Part shown: positions 28,152-36,947 of the stretch, one piece after another | How the letters are laid out: the number at the start of each line of letters is the position of its first letter | Numbering within the stretch: position 1 is the first letter of the stretch | NCBI RefSeq assembly: GCF_014191725.1 | Contig: NZ_JACHWZ010000001.1 | Location: 186,001 to 250,000 of the forward strand | Length of the DNA: 64,000 nt | Reading direction: 5' to 3' | Source: Microbulbifer rhizosphaerae | GTDB taxonomy: Bacteria; Pseudomonadota; Gammaproteobacteria; Pseudomonadales; Cellvibrionaceae | Translations under genes and position numbers: made by a program | The notes under the pieces: model-generated | What the model was told of the DNA's origin: nothing | Database searches by the model: none | The model's input: the letters and a program-made list of their open reading frames with translations, nothing else

Positions 28152-28421
28152 TCACTCCGCTTCGTCGAAACGGTTTGCCACCAGCTCGCTGATGGCGCTG
28201 AGCGCGGCCTCCTCATCGCGGCCGTCGACCTCCAGTTCCAGTTCAGAGTCCTTTCCGGCGGCCAACAGCATCAGCGCCATCACGCTCTTGCCGTCCACGC
28301 ACTTGCCCCGACAGTGCACTTTTATATCGGAGGAGAAACGCGCGGCGGTCTGCGCGAACTTGCTGGCGGCGCGGGCGTGCAGGCCCAACTTGTTGATGAT
28401 GGTGATCTGGCTTTTCTGCAT
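28152..28421 (-). CDS. ptsO: Nitrogen-PTS phosphocarrier NPr (HPr-like)
   Basis: Carries phosphate from EI-Ntr to EIIA-Ntr in the regulatory nitrogen phosphotransferase system. The 89 residues have the active histidine H15 in KLGLHARAA and the conserved GKSVMALM segment around S46. It is the fourth gene of rpoN-hpf-ptsN-rapZ-ptsO, 17 bp after rapZ. There is no sugar-PTS gene nearby, which fits a regulatory rather than a transport role. Confidence 0.95.
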   Translation of the reverse strand: MQKSQITIINKLGLHARAASKFAQTAARFSSDIKVHCRGKCVDGKSVMALMLLAAGKDSELELEVDGRDEEAALSAISELVANRFDEAE

Positions 28422-28438
28422 GGGTTGTTTCGACGTGG

Positions 28439-29299
28439 TTACTGCGATTGTTCGCGGTGGCGGACCTGCACATTATCGAACTGGCTGGAGAAGGCCTTCG
28501 CCAGCTGTTCCACCATATACACGGAGCGATGGCGACCGCCGGTGCAGCCCACGGCGATACAGGTGTAGCTGCGGTTGCTCTGCTGGTAGGAGGGCAACCA
28601 GCGTTGCAGGAACTGGCCGATATCCCGCTCCATATCCCCGGTTTCCGGCTGTGCGCGCAGGAATTCGATTACTTCCGGATCGCGGCCGGTTTTGTGGCGC
28701 AACTCCGCGATCCAGTAGGGGTTTGGCAGGCAGCGCAGGTCGAACACCAGGTCTGCGTCCACCGGCACGCCGTGCTTGTAGCCGAAGGACTGGAACAGGA
28801 TCGCCATGCCCGGCGATTCCTCGCCCACCACCCTGGTTTTCACCAGGTCGCGCAGCTGGTGCAGGCTGAGGCTGCTGGTATCGATTACCAGGTCCGCTAT
28901 GGCCGCCAGCGGGGCGAGCAGTTCCTTTTCCCGGTTGAGGGCTTCCACCAGGTGGGTGCGGTTGTCGCTGAGGGGATGTTTGCGTCGGGTTTCGCTGAAG
29001 CGTTGCACCAGCACCGGTGAGCGGGCGTCCAGGTAGATGACATCGCACTGCACGCCGCTTTCGCGTAATTCCTCGATGACCCGCGGTGCCTGCTGTACAT
29101 CCTGCCACAGGTTGCGCGCATCGATGCCCAGTGCCAGTCTGGGGTTATCCACCGGGGGCTGCTCGCGCACCCGCCGCACCAGTTCTGGCAGCAGGCTGGC
29201 TGGCAGGTTGTCGATGCAGTTGAAGCCGACGTCTTCCAGCAGTTGCAGGGCGGAGCTTTTACCGGAGCCGGAACGGCCGCTGATAATCACTAAGCGCAT
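28439..29299 (-). CDS. rapZ: RNase adapter protein RapZ
   Basis: A nucleotide-binding adapter; in enterobacteria it directs RNase E to the sRNA GlmZ and senses glucosamine-6-phosphate. The 286-residue protein (start ATG 29299) has the Walker A GRSGSGKS at residues 8-15 and the C-terminal domain with IAVGCTGGRHRSVYMVEQLA. A start 5 codons upstream is possible but MRLVIISGRSGSGKS matches the family. Located between ptsN and ptsO as usual. Whether a GlmZ-like target exists in this organism cannot be judged from the window. Confidence 0.95.
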   Translation of the reverse strand: MRLVIISGRSGSGKSSALQLLEDVGFNCIDNLPASLLPELVRRVREQPPVDNPRLALGIDARNLWQDVQQAPRVIEELRESGVQCDVIYLDARSPVLVQRFSETRRKHPLSDNRTHLVEALNREKELLAPLAAIADLVIDTSSLSLHQLRDLVKTRVVGEESPGMAILFQSFGYKHGVPVDADLVFDLRCLPNPYWIAELRHKTGRDPEVIEFLRAQPETGDMERDIGQFLQRWLPSYQQSNRSYTCIAVGCTGGRHRSVYMVEQLAKAFSSQFDNVQVRHREQSQ

Positions 29300-29309
29300 T
29301 TTTTCGATT

Positions 29310-29373
29310 ACCAATTATCAATGATCTGTGATTGTATCTGATGCTCAATGCCAGGCGTTCATTGTTAATTGGT
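29310..29373. repeat. Inverted repeat of the CAATGACCA/CCAATTA family, ptsN-rapZ gap
   Basis: Arms ACCAATTATCAATGA (29310-29324) and TCATTGTTAATTGGT (29359-29373) match with one mismatch. AT-rich compared with its surroundings. Related palindromes are at 44011 and 51593. Confidence 0.7.
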
Positions 29374-29380
29374 CACTGAT

Positions 29381-29842
29381 TCAGGCCGCAGCGGCGCTGT
29401 CGATGGCCAGGGCGTAGAGCTCATCGCTGGTCTGGGCCTGGCGCAGCTTTTCCCGTACCCGGCTGTCGGAGAACAGGGCGGCGATTTCCGCCAGGGTTTC
29501 CAGGTGTTCCTGCTCGGCGTCCTCCGGTACCAGCAGCGCGAACAGCAGGTCTACCGGCTGGCGGTCGACGGCATCGAAATCAATCGCCGGCTCGGTGGTG
29601 CAGAGCACGCCGATGGGGCGCTCACAGCCGGGCAGGCGGCAATGGGGGATGGCTACCCCCTCGCCGATGCCGGTGGAGCCGAGGCGCTCGCGGGCGAGGA
29701 GCTGGTTGAAAATAGTGTCGGCATCCAGTTGTGGATTCTCTTCGGCGATGGCCTGGGCAATATTTAGCAGCAATTTCTTTTTGCTGCTCCCCGCCAGGTG
29801 GCAAAGACTCAGGCGGGGAGAGAGTAGGGCTTCCAATGTCAT
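29381..29842 (-). CDS. ptsN: Nitrogen-PTS regulatory protein EIIA-Ntr
   Basis: The terminal phosphate acceptor of the nitrogen PTS; its phosphorylation state regulates potassium transport and other targets. It has 153 residues with the active histidine H67 in GEGVAIPHCRL. The preceding hpf gene ends 3 bp upstream, so the two are cotranscribed and probably coupled. A palindrome separates it from rapZ downstream. Confidence 0.95.
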   Translation of the reverse strand: MTLEALLSPRLSLCHLAGSSKKKLLLNIAQAIAEENPQLDADTIFNQLLARERLGSTGIGEGVAIPHCRLPGCERPIGVLCTTEPAIDFDAVDRQPVDLLFALLVPEDAEQEHLETLAEIAALFSDSRVREKLRQAQTSDELYALAIDSAAAA

Positions 29843-29845
29843 AGT

Positions 29846-30157
29846 TTATCGGTGGTTCTGCAGCTTCTCTTTGTGTTTCTTGAGCTGGCGATCCAGCTTG
29901 TCGGAGAGGGCGTCGATGGCCGCGTACAGGTCCTTGTCTTCAGAGGTGGCACAGAGGTCGTGTCCATTCATGTGCACCCTGGCCTCGGCCCTTTGCACCC
30001 TGGCCTCGGCCTTCTGGGTCAGTTTTTCAACCGATAGGATTACCTGGGCATTGGTAATGTTGTCGTAGTGCCGGGAGAGCTTTTCCAGTTTGCTATGGCA
30101 GTAGTCGCGGATGGGGTCGGTCAATTTCACGTGGTGGCCACTGATGTTGATCTGCAT
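29846..30157 (-). CDS. hpf: Ribosome hibernation promoting factor with internal duplication
   Basis: Binds the 30S decoding region and promotes 100S dimer formation in stationary phase. With the ATG at 30157 it has 103 residues, against about 95 for the short E. coli form. The additional length is a 7-residue tandem duplication: residues 50-56 AEARVQR are followed by 57-63 AEARVHM. This falls at the beta-hairpin where E. coli has a single copy (ATLHVNGG region). The rest is ordinary (MQINISGHHVKLTDPIRDYC, YAAIDALSDKLDRQLKKHK). It lies between rpoN and ptsN, the usual place. Confidence 0.93.
   Translation of the reverse strand: MQINISGHHVKLTDPIRDYCHSKLEKLSRHYDNITNAQVILSVEKLTQKAEARVQRAEARVHMNGHDLCATSEDKDLYAAIDALSDKLDRQLKKHKEKLQNHR
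29969..30010 (-). repeat. 21-bp in-frame tandem duplication inside hpf
   Basis: Two adjacent 21-bp units differ only at their ends; the shared core reads GCACCCTGGCCTCGGCC on the plus strand. They encode AEARVQR and AEARVHM. The near identity indicates a recent duplication. Confidence 0.9.
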
Positions 30158-30371
30158 GGACTTCTCCTCATCGAGTGCGTCGCTAGCCGGCCGCTCCCGT
30201 CTGGGCCGCAACCCTACTAGGAAGTTAGCCAGAATGGAAGGATACACTCAAAGTTCGGGCGTTGGTTGCGGGCTGGGTGGAATTGGGTGCCTGCAAAGAC
30301 TGACCAGGGTGCTGATATTGGTCGAGAATTTGTGACCAGAGGAGTTTCATCGGTCTATTGCGAGTGGTCTC

Positions 30372-31817
30372 TCAGACCAGGCGCTTGCGCTCGCTGGAGG
30401 AGGGGATGCCCATGGATTCCCGGTATTTGGCCACGGTGCGCCGGGCCACCTTGATGCCCTGGCGGTCCAGTTCCTGGGTGATCTTGTTGTCGGATAGGGG
30501 TTTGCGGGCTTCCTCGGAGTCGATCAGCTTGCGGATCATGGCGCGGATGGCGGTGGAGGAGGCGTCTTCACCGGAGTCGGTGCTCACATGGCTGGAGAAG
30601 AAATACTTGAGTTCGAATACGCCGCGGGGCGTGAGCATGTATTTCTGGGTGGTGACCCGGGATATAGTGGATTCGTGCATGCCGATGGTTTCGGCGATAT
30701 CCGCCAGCACCATGGGTTTCATGGCCTCGGGTCCCAGCTCGAAGAAGCCCTGCTGCTTGTCCACGATGCTCGAGGCCACTTTGAGCAGTGTCTCGTTGCG
30801 GCTCTGCAGGCTCTTCAGGAACCAGCGCGCTTCCTGCAGGTGGTCGCGCAGAAAGTTGTTGTCACTGGAGCTGTCGGCGCGTTTGATCAGTGCCGCGTAG
30901 TCGCCGTTGATGCGCAGTTTTGGGGTGGTCTCCGGGTTCAGTTCCACCAGCCAGCGCTGCTGTTTGCGGCTGACGATGATATCCGGCACCACATACTGGG
31001 TCTCCTCGCCACCGAAAGCCTCCCCGGGATGGGGATTCAGGGTCTGGATCAGGCGCACCACCTCGCCCAGCTGTGCTTCGCTCAGACGTGTGCGGCGACT
31101 CAACTGACGAAAGTCGCGCTTGCCCAGCAGGTCCAGGTAGCTGCCTACCACGATCTGCGCCTGCTCCAGCCAGGGGGTGTTAGCAGGCAGCTGCTGCAAC
31201 TGTAACAACAGGCATTCGCGGAGGTCGCGGGCACCGCAGCCGGCGGGTTCGAACTGCTGGATGATCTTGAGTACTGCGACGACTTCGTCTTCCTCAGCGT
31301 TCAGGGCCGGGGCCAGTTCCGCCGGGAGGGACTCGAGAAAGCCGCTTGGGGCGATGGCATCGATCAGGGTCTCACCGATCAGTTTGTCCTGTTCGGACAG
31401 GGGGGTGAGGTTGAGTTGCCACAGCAGATGGCTGTGCAGGCTGTCCGGCACCGAATTGCGCTGTTCCAGGGCCAGCTCGTCGCCCTCACCTCCGTTATAG
31501 CTGCCGCCGCTGTAGATGTCGTCCCAGCGGGTATCCACCGGCAGGTCGTCGGGAATGTCGTGGTTCCAGTCGCTGTCGACAGCCTCCTCTGTGCCGTTGG
31601 CGGCGCCGCTGTCGGCCTGTTGCTCCTGGGTGTTCTGCTCCCTGGCTGTCTCTGCGGGCTCCTCGCCCTCAGTCTCCAGCAGTGGGTTGCTGTCCAGCGC
31701 CGACTGGATTTCCTGTTGCAGGTCCAGGGTGGAGAGCTGTAGCAGGCGGATAGCCTGCTGCAGCTGGGGCGTCATGGTCAGCTGAGTGCCAAGTTTTATT
31801 TGAAGAGACTGCTTCAT
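30372..31817 (-). CDS. rpoN: RNA polymerase sigma-54 factor
   Basis: Directs RNA polymerase to -24/-12 promoters of nitrogen, motility and other genes, with AAA+ activators. The 481-residue protein starts [20 protein letters not shown] (region I, Gln-rich) and has the acidic region II rich in Glu/Asp/Asn (about residues 45-115). The core-binding domain, helix-turn-helix and the RpoN box [10 protein letters not shown] at 458-467 complete it. An open frame extends 237 codons further upstream but is antisense-frame noise within lptB; the family N-terminus fixes the start. It follows lptB, 188 bp away. Confidence 0.97.
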   Translation of the reverse strand: MKQSLQIKLGTQLTMTPQLQQAIRLLQLSTLDLQQEIQSALDSNPLLETEGEEPAETAREQNTQEQQADSGAANGTEEAVDSDWNHDIPDDLPVDTRWDDIYSGGSYNGGEGDELALEQRNSVPDSLHSHLLWQLNLTPLSEQDKLIGETLIDAIAPSGFLESLPAELAPALNAEEDEVVAVLKIIQQFEPAGCGARDLRECLLLQLQQLPANTPWLEQAQIVVGSYLDLLGKRDFRQLSRRTRLSEAQLGEVVRLIQTLNPHPGEAFGGEETQYVVPDIIVSRKQQRWLVELNPETTPKLRINGDYAALIKRADSSSDNNFLRDHLQEARWFLKSLQSRNETLLKVASSIVDKQQGFFELGPEAMKPMVLADIAETIGMHESTISRVTTQKYMLTPRGVFELKYFFSSHVSTDSGEDASSTAIRAMIRKLIDSEEARKPLSDNKITQELDRQGIKVARRTVAKYRESMGIPSSSERKRLV

Positions 31818-31952
31818 AGAAGAAACTGCAAGGCATCCGGCGGATGAATCATCTGAAAATTCAGGATGTTGCAGACTAACCCTCTGCGGCACGGCTTGCA
31901 AGCAAAAACTGTGCCGAGTTTTTCGGTCAGACGATGAATGGTGGAGTTGCAA

Positions 31953-31973
31953 GGGCGAATCCTGAATTCGCCC
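31953..31973. repeat. Small palindrome GGGCGAAT/ATTCGCCC
   Basis: Perfect 8-bp arms around CCTGA in the lptB-rpoN gap. Similar GAATTCGCCCC(TAC) stretches lie at 25999-26009 and 59231-59243, suggesting a further small repeat family. Confidence 0.55.
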
Positions 31974-32005
31974 GGCGGGCGCTAGCCCGGATATCGCGCC
32001 ACGGG

Positions 32006-32731
32006 CTAGATGGTGAACTCGTGGCCCAGGTAGACTTCCCGAACTTGCTGGTTGGCGAGCACTTCCGCCGGGGTGCCGGCGGCGATGATGTGTCCCTCGC
32101 TGACGATATAGGCGGTCTCGCAGATATCCAGGGTCTCGCGCACATTGTGATCGGTGATCAGCACGCCGATGCCCCTGTCCCGCAGGTGGCGGATGATCTG
32201 CTTGATATCGTTGACCGAAATCGGGTCCACGCCGGCGAAGGGCTCGTCCAGCAGTACAAAGTCCGGGTCTGTGGCCAGGGCGCGGGCTATCTCCACCCGG
32301 CGGCGCTCGCCGCCGGACAGCGCCATGCCGAGACTGCCCTCGATGTGGGTGATGTTGAATTCCTTCAGCAGTTCCTGGGCCTGTTGCAGGCGTTCGGCGC
32401 GGGACAGGTCCTTGCGGGTCTCCAGAATGGCGAGGATATTGTCGCGCACGGTGAGCCGGCGGAATACCGAGGCCTCCTGGGGCAGGTAGCCGATACCCTT
32501 GCGCGCGCGGCCGTGCATGGACAGGCAAGTGATGTCCTCGTCGTCGATCAGCACCTGGCCGGCATCCGCCTGGACCAAGCCGGCAATCATGTAGAAGCAG
32601 GTGGTTTTGCCGGCGCCGTTGGGGCCGAGCAGGCCGACCACCTGGCCGCTGCTGACGCTGACGGAGACATCCTGGACAACTTTGCGCTTCTTGTACTGCT
32701 TGGCGAGGTGTAACGCTTTCAGCGTTGGCAT
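32006..32731 (-). CDS. lptB: LPS export ABC transporter ATP-binding protein
   Basis: The ATPase of the LptB2FGC complex that extracts LPS from the inner membrane. Its 241 residues carry Walker A G36-PNGAGKT, the signature [15 protein letters not shown] and Walker [12 protein letters not shown]. The genes order lptC-lptA-lptB on the minus strand, with rpoN following, as in most gammaproteobacteria. The permease genes lptFG are not in the window. Confidence 0.97.
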   Translation of the reverse strand: MPTLKALHLAKQYKKRKVVQDVSVSVSSGQVVGLLGPNGAGKTTCFYMIAGLVQADAGQVLIDDEDITCLSMHGRARKGIGYLPQEASVFRRLTVRDNILAILETRKDLSRAERLQQAQELLKEFNITHIEGSLGMALSGGERRRVEIARALATDPDFVLLDEPFAGVDPISVNDIKQIIRHLRDRGIGVLITDHNVRETLDICETAYIVSEGHIIAAGTPAEVLANQQVREVYLGHEFTI

Positions 32732-32779
32732 ATTTTAATTCCGGTTGATCTGACAGCCTTGAGTCCGACAGGCTGCTGG

Positions 32780-33322
32780 CTATTGATTTTCGTCGCCGGT
32801 TCCCGGCTGCTGTTCGGTCTTTTTCTTTTCCGGTTTCCAGATCATTTCCACCCGCCCGTCGCCGGACTGGCCCCGGGCCTGCATCTGCTCGCTGGTCAGG
32901 TCGTAGTCGATGCGCTCGGCGGTGAGGGTGTTGCCGTCGCGGTCCACGTGGGCATCGCCGGAGAGGTGCAGTTCGTCGGAGCTGACGGTGTACTCGATGC
33001 GCGCGGCGCGAGCCTTGACCGGGTTCTGGCTCTGCTGGACCTGTTGCTGGAAGTGGGCTGGTTTGCCGGTGGCGATCACGCGGTTGATTTCCCCCTCGGC
33101 GTTGCCGTGGACTTCCACCCGGTCGGCGCGAATCTGCAATGAGCCTTGGGTTATCACGACGTTGCCGCTGTATACAAACAGGTTTTTGCTGCGATCGCCT
33201 TCGAAGTGTTTTGCGTCCACTTTGATCGGCTGGTCGCGATCGCCGGGCAGGGCGATGGCCTGCGCGATCAGGATCAGTGCGGAGATGGCGGCGAGCGGCC
33301 GCAGGAACTTATTTGGTTTCAT
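32780..33322 (-). CDS. lptA: LPS export periplasmic bridge protein LptA
   Basis: Forms the periplasmic beta-jellyroll bridge that carries LPS to the outer membrane. It has 180 residues with a signal peptide ([20 protein letters not shown]), then the OstA-like fold: [25 protein letters not shown], abbreviated, and [19 protein letters not shown]. The Lys/Glu/Gln-rich tail is variable. Its start overlaps the end of lptC by 14 bp. Confidence 0.94.
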   Translation of the reverse strand: MKPNKFLRPLAAISALILIAQAIALPGDRDQPIKVDAKHFEGDRSKNLFVYSGNVVITQGSLQIRADRVEVHGNAEGEINRVIATGKPAHFQQQVQQSQNPVKARAARIEYTVSSDELHLSGDAHVDRDGNTLTAERIDYDLTSEQMQARGQSGDGRVEMIWKPEKKKTEQQPGTGDENQ

Positions 33323-33875
33323 AGATACTTTCTACCTCGGAGAGGATTTCCACCCGGTCTTCATTCAGATAGGCGCGCAGGCCTTTGCCTTGGGTGCGGT
33401 TGGGACCGGAGGTAATGGTAACAACTTTGTCCGTTTCGGCGTATTCCTTGCGGGGCTCAATGGTGATGCTCTGGGTGCGCAATTGGACACCGCCGGGCTT
33501 CGGCAATTCATCGATTTTTACATCGCCGCGCAATACCACCCGTTGGCCGTTGTTGTGAGCCACTCCGGTTTTCGATTCGGTATGCCATGTGGGCTGTTTG
33601 TCCTGGTAGAAGAGTATACGTGGCTCGGTGAGATCGGCGCGGTCGCGGCGGGCGAACTGGAAGTAGGTGATGCGCTCGGCGTCCACCCGGTAGGCGAGGG
33701 TGCCCTCCTGATTGAAGTGGCGGGTGCGCGCGTCGCGAATCACCAGATCTGCGGCCTGGGTGTGCTGCTGCGGTGTGGGACGCTTGCCGAGCAGTTCTTC
33801 TGGCGGGCTCTCGGCAAACCAGAGCCCCAGGCTGATGAGTGCGACGACGATTACCAGTGGCAGCCAAGTGCGCAT
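33309..33875 (-). CDS. lptC: LPS export membrane-anchored protein LptC
   Basis: A bitopic inner-membrane protein that passes LPS from LptB2FG to LptA. The 188 residues include one N-terminal membrane helix (WLPLVIVVALISLGLWF) and a periplasmic OstA-like domain. Its ATG overlaps the kdsC stop codon by one base, and its end overlaps lptA by 14 bp, so kdsC-lptC-lptA are tightly coupled. Confidence 0.93.
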   Translation of the reverse strand: MRTWLPLVIVVALISLGLWFAESPPEELLGKRPTPQQHTQAADLVIRDARTRHFNQEGTLAYRVDAERITYFQFARRDRADLTEPRILFYQDKQPTWHTESKTGVAHNNGQRVVLRGDVKIDELPKPGGVQLRTQSITIEPRKEYAETDKVVTITSGPNRTQGKGLRAYLNEDRVEILSEVESIYETK

Positions 33876-34417
33876 CAGCCTTCTCCGAGATAGGGGGCCA
33901 GCGCGGCTTCGAAAGTGCCCTGCGCCTGCATGATGCGGTCACAGACTTCGCGCACGGCACCTTCGCCGCCACGTTTCCCGGTGGTCCACAGCGCGCGCTC
34001 GCGCACCGCCGGCGCGGCGTTGGGGACCGAGATGGGACAGCCGACCCGTGTCATTACCTGCAGGTCCGGGTAGTCGTCGCCCACGTAGGCCATGTCTTCC
34101 AGGCGGTAGCTCTCACCGGCAAAGAGCTCCTGCAGTGCGGTGAACTTGTCTTCGCGCCCCTGGATCAGCTTGCCCACGCCCAGTTCGTGGGCGCGGCGCT
34201 CCACCACGGCGCTGCGCCGGCCGGTGATGATGGCCACCTGCACGCCGGTCTTCTGCAGCATCTTGATACCGTGGCCGTCCAGGGTGTGGAAGCTCTTGAG
34301 TTCGTTGCCGTTGTTGTCGAAGCTGAGTCTGCCGTCGGTGAGCACGCCGTCCACGTCCAGTACCAAATGGCGCACGCGCGCCAGGGCGCTGTTGAGTTTT
34401 TCTTCAGAGATTGTCAC
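33875..34417 (-). CDS. kdsC: 3-deoxy-D-manno-octulosonate 8-phosphate phosphatase
   Basis: Removes the phosphate from Kdo-8-phosphate in LPS core synthesis. It is a HAD-family enzyme of 180 residues with nucleophile D21 and D23 in VLDVDGVLTDG, and the later loop YVGDDYPDLQVM. The start is GTG at 34417 with AAGGA upstream; a frame to 34597 runs into palindromic DNA and is rejected. A 289-bp repeat-filled gap separates it from kdsD, the preceding step in the pathway. Confidence 0.95.
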   Translation of the reverse strand: MTISEEKLNSALARVRHLVLDVDGVLTDGRLSFDNNGNELKSFHTLDGHGIKMLQKTGVQVAIITGRRSAVVERRAHELGVGKLIQGREDKFTALQELFAGESYRLEDMAYVGDDYPDLQVMTRVGCPISVPNAAPAVRERALWTTGKRGGEGAVREVCDRIMQAQGTFEAALAPYLGEG

Positions 34418-34458
34418 GGATTCGCGGTCCTTAAATAGCTTTCGGGCGGCGCTGCTAC

Positions 34459-34640
34459 CGGTGGCTTTTTGCGGGACACGGGCTGGGCGCCCCCCTTTAA
34501 TACATCCCTGTACGCTCTCCGCGGCCATCCATGGCCGCAGACAAAACGGCAGGACAGCCGTTTTGGACGTCGAAGGCGCCCGAAGGGCGAGGGCCATGGA
34601 TGGCCCGAGTCAACGTCCCGCAAAAAGCCCCCGGCATCAG
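34459..34640. repeat. Composite palindromic element, family C
   Basis: Outer arms CCGGTGGCTTTTTGCGGGAC (left) and GTCCCGCAAAAAGCCCCCGG (right) enclose further hairpins, including GCGGCCATCCATGGCCGC and AAACGGCAGGACAGCCGTTT. A partial second copy (CATGGATGGCCCGAGTCACT, then GCAAAAGGCCACCGGCATC) lies at 62431-62480. No coding sequence seen. Confidence 0.8.
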
Positions 34641-34673
34641 CGCCTTCACTTAAAATTCCAGTATTCCGAGTCC

Positions 34674-34703
34674 CGTAGGGTGGATAAGCGAAGCGCATCC
34701 ACC
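34674..34703. repeat. Half copy of palindrome family B
   Basis: CCCGTAGGGTGGATAAGCGA followed by AGCGCATCCACCGG, nearly identical to the right arm of the element at 10491-10519. It is adjacent to the kdsD stop codon. Confidence 0.75.
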
Positions 34704-34706
34704 GGC

Positions 34707-35681
34707 CTAGATAACTCCGGCGCGCAGTATATCGTGCATATGCAGCAAGCCGCTGGGGCGGTGTGCCTCGTCCTCCACTACCAGTGCGGTGATCTTGTTG
34801 TCCTCCATAATACGCAGGGCTTCGGCGGCCAGGATATTCGCGGAGACGGTCTTGGGGCGGCGGCTCATCACTTCGTCCATGGTAGCGCTGTCCAGTTCCA
34901 CTTTGTGATCGATTACCCGGCGCAGGTCGCCGTCGGTGAAGACGCCGAGCAGGGCCCCCTCGCTGTCCACCACGGTGGTCATGCCGAAGCCCTTGCTGGT
35001 CATTTCCAGAAGGGCCTTGGATAGCAGGGTTTCCGGGGTCACCCGGGGCAGTTCGTCGCCGGCGTGCATCACGTCTTCCACCTTTAACAACAGGCGCCGG
35101 CCGAGGGCGCCGCCGGGGTGGGAGAAGGCGAAGTCCTCGGCGGTGAAGCCTCGGGCCTCCAACAGAGCCACCGCGAGGGCGTCGCCCATCACCAGGGTGA
35201 CGGTGGTGGAGGAGGTGGGGGCCAGGCCCAGAGGGCAGGCCTCGGTTTCCACGGATATATCCAGGTTCGCGTCCGCCGCTTGTGCCAGCGGCGAGTCCGA
35301 TTTGCCGCTCATGCTGATCATGGGGATACCCAGGCGCTTGAGCAGTGGCAGCAGGGTGAGCACCTCCGCCGAGGAGCCTGAGTTTGAGATGGCGATCACC
35401 AGGTCGTCGCGGGTGATCATGCCCAGGTCGCCGTGGCTGGCTTCACCCGGATGCACGAAGAAGCTCGGGGTGCCGGTGCTGGCCAGAGTGGCGGCGATCT
35501 TGCGGCCGATATGTCCGGACTTGCCCATGCCGGTGACGATGGCGCGCCCGCGGCACTGGAGGATGAGTTCGCAGGCGCGCTTGAAATCGTCGTCGATGCG
35601 CTTTTCCAGCTCCGCCACCGCTTCGGTTTCCATCAGCACCGTGCGGCGCCCGGCTATCAATATGGGGTCTTGTTGGGTCAT
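34707..35681 (-). CDS. kdsD: D-arabinose 5-phosphate isomerase
   Basis: Interconverts ribulose-5-phosphate and arabinose-5-phosphate, the first step of Kdo synthesis. The 324 residues consist of an N-terminal SIS domain (GMGKSGHIGRKIAATLASTG, SNSGSSAEVL) and two C-terminal CBS domains (about residues 205-320). It lies between yrbG and kdsC on the minus strand, the common order. Confidence 0.95.
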   Translation of the reverse strand: MTQQDPILIAGRRTVLMETEAVAELEKRIDDDFKRACELILQCRGRAIVTGMGKSGHIGRKIAATLASTGTPSFFVHPGEASHGDLGMITRDDLVIAISNSGSSAEVLTLLPLLKRLGIPMISMSGKSDSPLAQAADANLDISVETEACPLGLAPTSSTTVTLVMGDALAVALLEARGFTAEDFAFSHPGGALGRRLLLKVEDVMHAGDELPRVTPETLLSKALLEMTSKGFGMTTVVDSEGALLGVFTDGDLRRVIDHKVELDSATMDEVMSRRPKTVSANILAAEALRIMEDNKITALVVEDEAHRPSGLLHMHDILRAGVI

Positions 35682-35736
35682 GGGCTATTACTGTTGTGAA
35701 TTTTGTGAGTGTAGAGAATACCTGCGAGCTGCCGTT

Positions 35737-36702
35737 TCAATGATGAAACAGTAGCCAGTAATAGGCGGTGTAGCTGGCCAGCAGCAGGAGGCCCAGGCGC
35801 CGGCCGAGGCGCGCCCCGATGGGATGGCGCCACAGGCTGGCGGCAATCGCCGCCACCAACATCAGGGTGATCGTCAGCATGGCCAGGTAATCGCGGGAGA
35901 ATACCGCATCTTCCATTTGCGTGGTGGCGATAATCCCCGGCACGGACATCACGGCGAGGATATTGAAGACATTGGAGCCGATGATATTGCCCAGGGCCAG
36001 GTCGAAGTGCCCGCGCAGAACACTGATGATCGAGGCCGCCAGCTCCGGCAGACTGGTACCTACTGCCACTACGGTGAGTCCGATCACCAGTGGGCTGACC
36101 CCCGCCGCCAGGGCCAGGCGTCGTGCGCCCCAGACGAGTATTTCCGAGCTGACCAGCAGTGCAGCCAGGCCGATGGAGAACCAGATGGCGGCACGCAGGG
36201 TGGTGTAGTCGCGGATTTCCACGTCCTCTTCTTCCGGGCCGTGGTGCGATTTTTTAGAGCGCACGGTAAGCCACAGCAGCGGTACCAGCAGAGCGACCAG
36301 GGTGAGTCCTTCTGCGAATGTCAGGCGCGCGTCGTAGAGCATGAAGCCCGCCAGGGCTGTCACCGCCAGTAGCGCGGGGATTTCCTGGCTGAGCAGGTGG
36401 CGTTGAGTCGGCAGTGGCGCCACCAGGGCGGTGATGCCCAGCACCAGGCCGATATTGGCCAGATTGGAGCCCAGGGCGTTGCCCACGGCCAGGTCGCCGG
36501 CCCCTTTCAGTCCCGCGCTGATCGCCACCATGATTTCGGGGGCCGAGGTGCCCAGGGAGACAATGGTGAGGCCGATCACCAGTTTCGACAGTCCCAGCTG
36601 CAGCGCCAGTGCGGCGCTGCCGGCGACAAAGCGGTCGGCGCTCCACACCAGCCCGACGAGCCCTCCCAGGATCGCCGGTGCCGCCAGCCAGACTTCCGAC
36701 AT
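35737..36702 (-). CDS. yrbG: Sodium/calcium exchanger-family antiporter YrbG
   Basis: A CaCA-family cation antiporter with 321 residues and about 10 membrane helices in two inverted repeats. Each repeat has the ion-binding motif: GNALGSNLANIGLVLG and GNIIGSNVFNILAV, with the paired LGTSAPEI and VGTSLPELAAS segments. The ATG at 36702 with GAGGTTAGC upstream is chosen over an upstream frame start. In E. coli this gene stands between mlaFEDCB and kdsD; here the mla side holds only mlaC. Confidence 0.93.
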   Translation of the reverse strand: MSEVWLAAPAILGGLVGLVWSADRFVAGSAALALQLGLSKLVIGLTIVSLGTSAPEIMVAISAGLKGAGDLAVGNALGSNLANIGLVLGITALVAPLPTQRHLLSQEIPALLAVTALAGFMLYDARLTFAEGLTLVALLVPLLWLTVRSKKSHHGPEEEDVEIRDYTTLRAAIWFSIGLAALLVSSEILVWGARRLALAAGVSPLVIGLTVVAVGTSLPELAASIISVLRGHFDLALGNIIGSNVFNILAVMSVPGIIATTQMEDAVFSRDYLAMLTITLMLVAAIAASLWRHPIGARLGRRLGLLLLASYTAYYWLLFHH

Positions 36703-36947
36703 GCTAACCTCATAATGAATGATGTGAAATGCGGTGCCTTGTAGCAACGGCGCGGTAGATCACTGCACCGGTGTGACGCATCGCCACACCGCCGGGCGCC
36801 GCCATGGTATAGTTTGCCGCCGCCGCTGTCAGCCTTGCCCTGTGGGCTTTGCCGGGCAGCGGGTGTAGGCGGGAAGCTGACGGCGCGCGAGGGCACTTTT
36901 GTGCGCCGTATGTATCCAAGGAACGATTTGCCAATGGGAGAATTTTT

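Noticed and set aside
31818-32528. Extension of the rpoN frame to 718 residues
   Set aside because: It lies across the rpoN-lptB gap and inside lptB in another frame; the sigma-54 N-terminus [18 protein letters not shown] marks the start.
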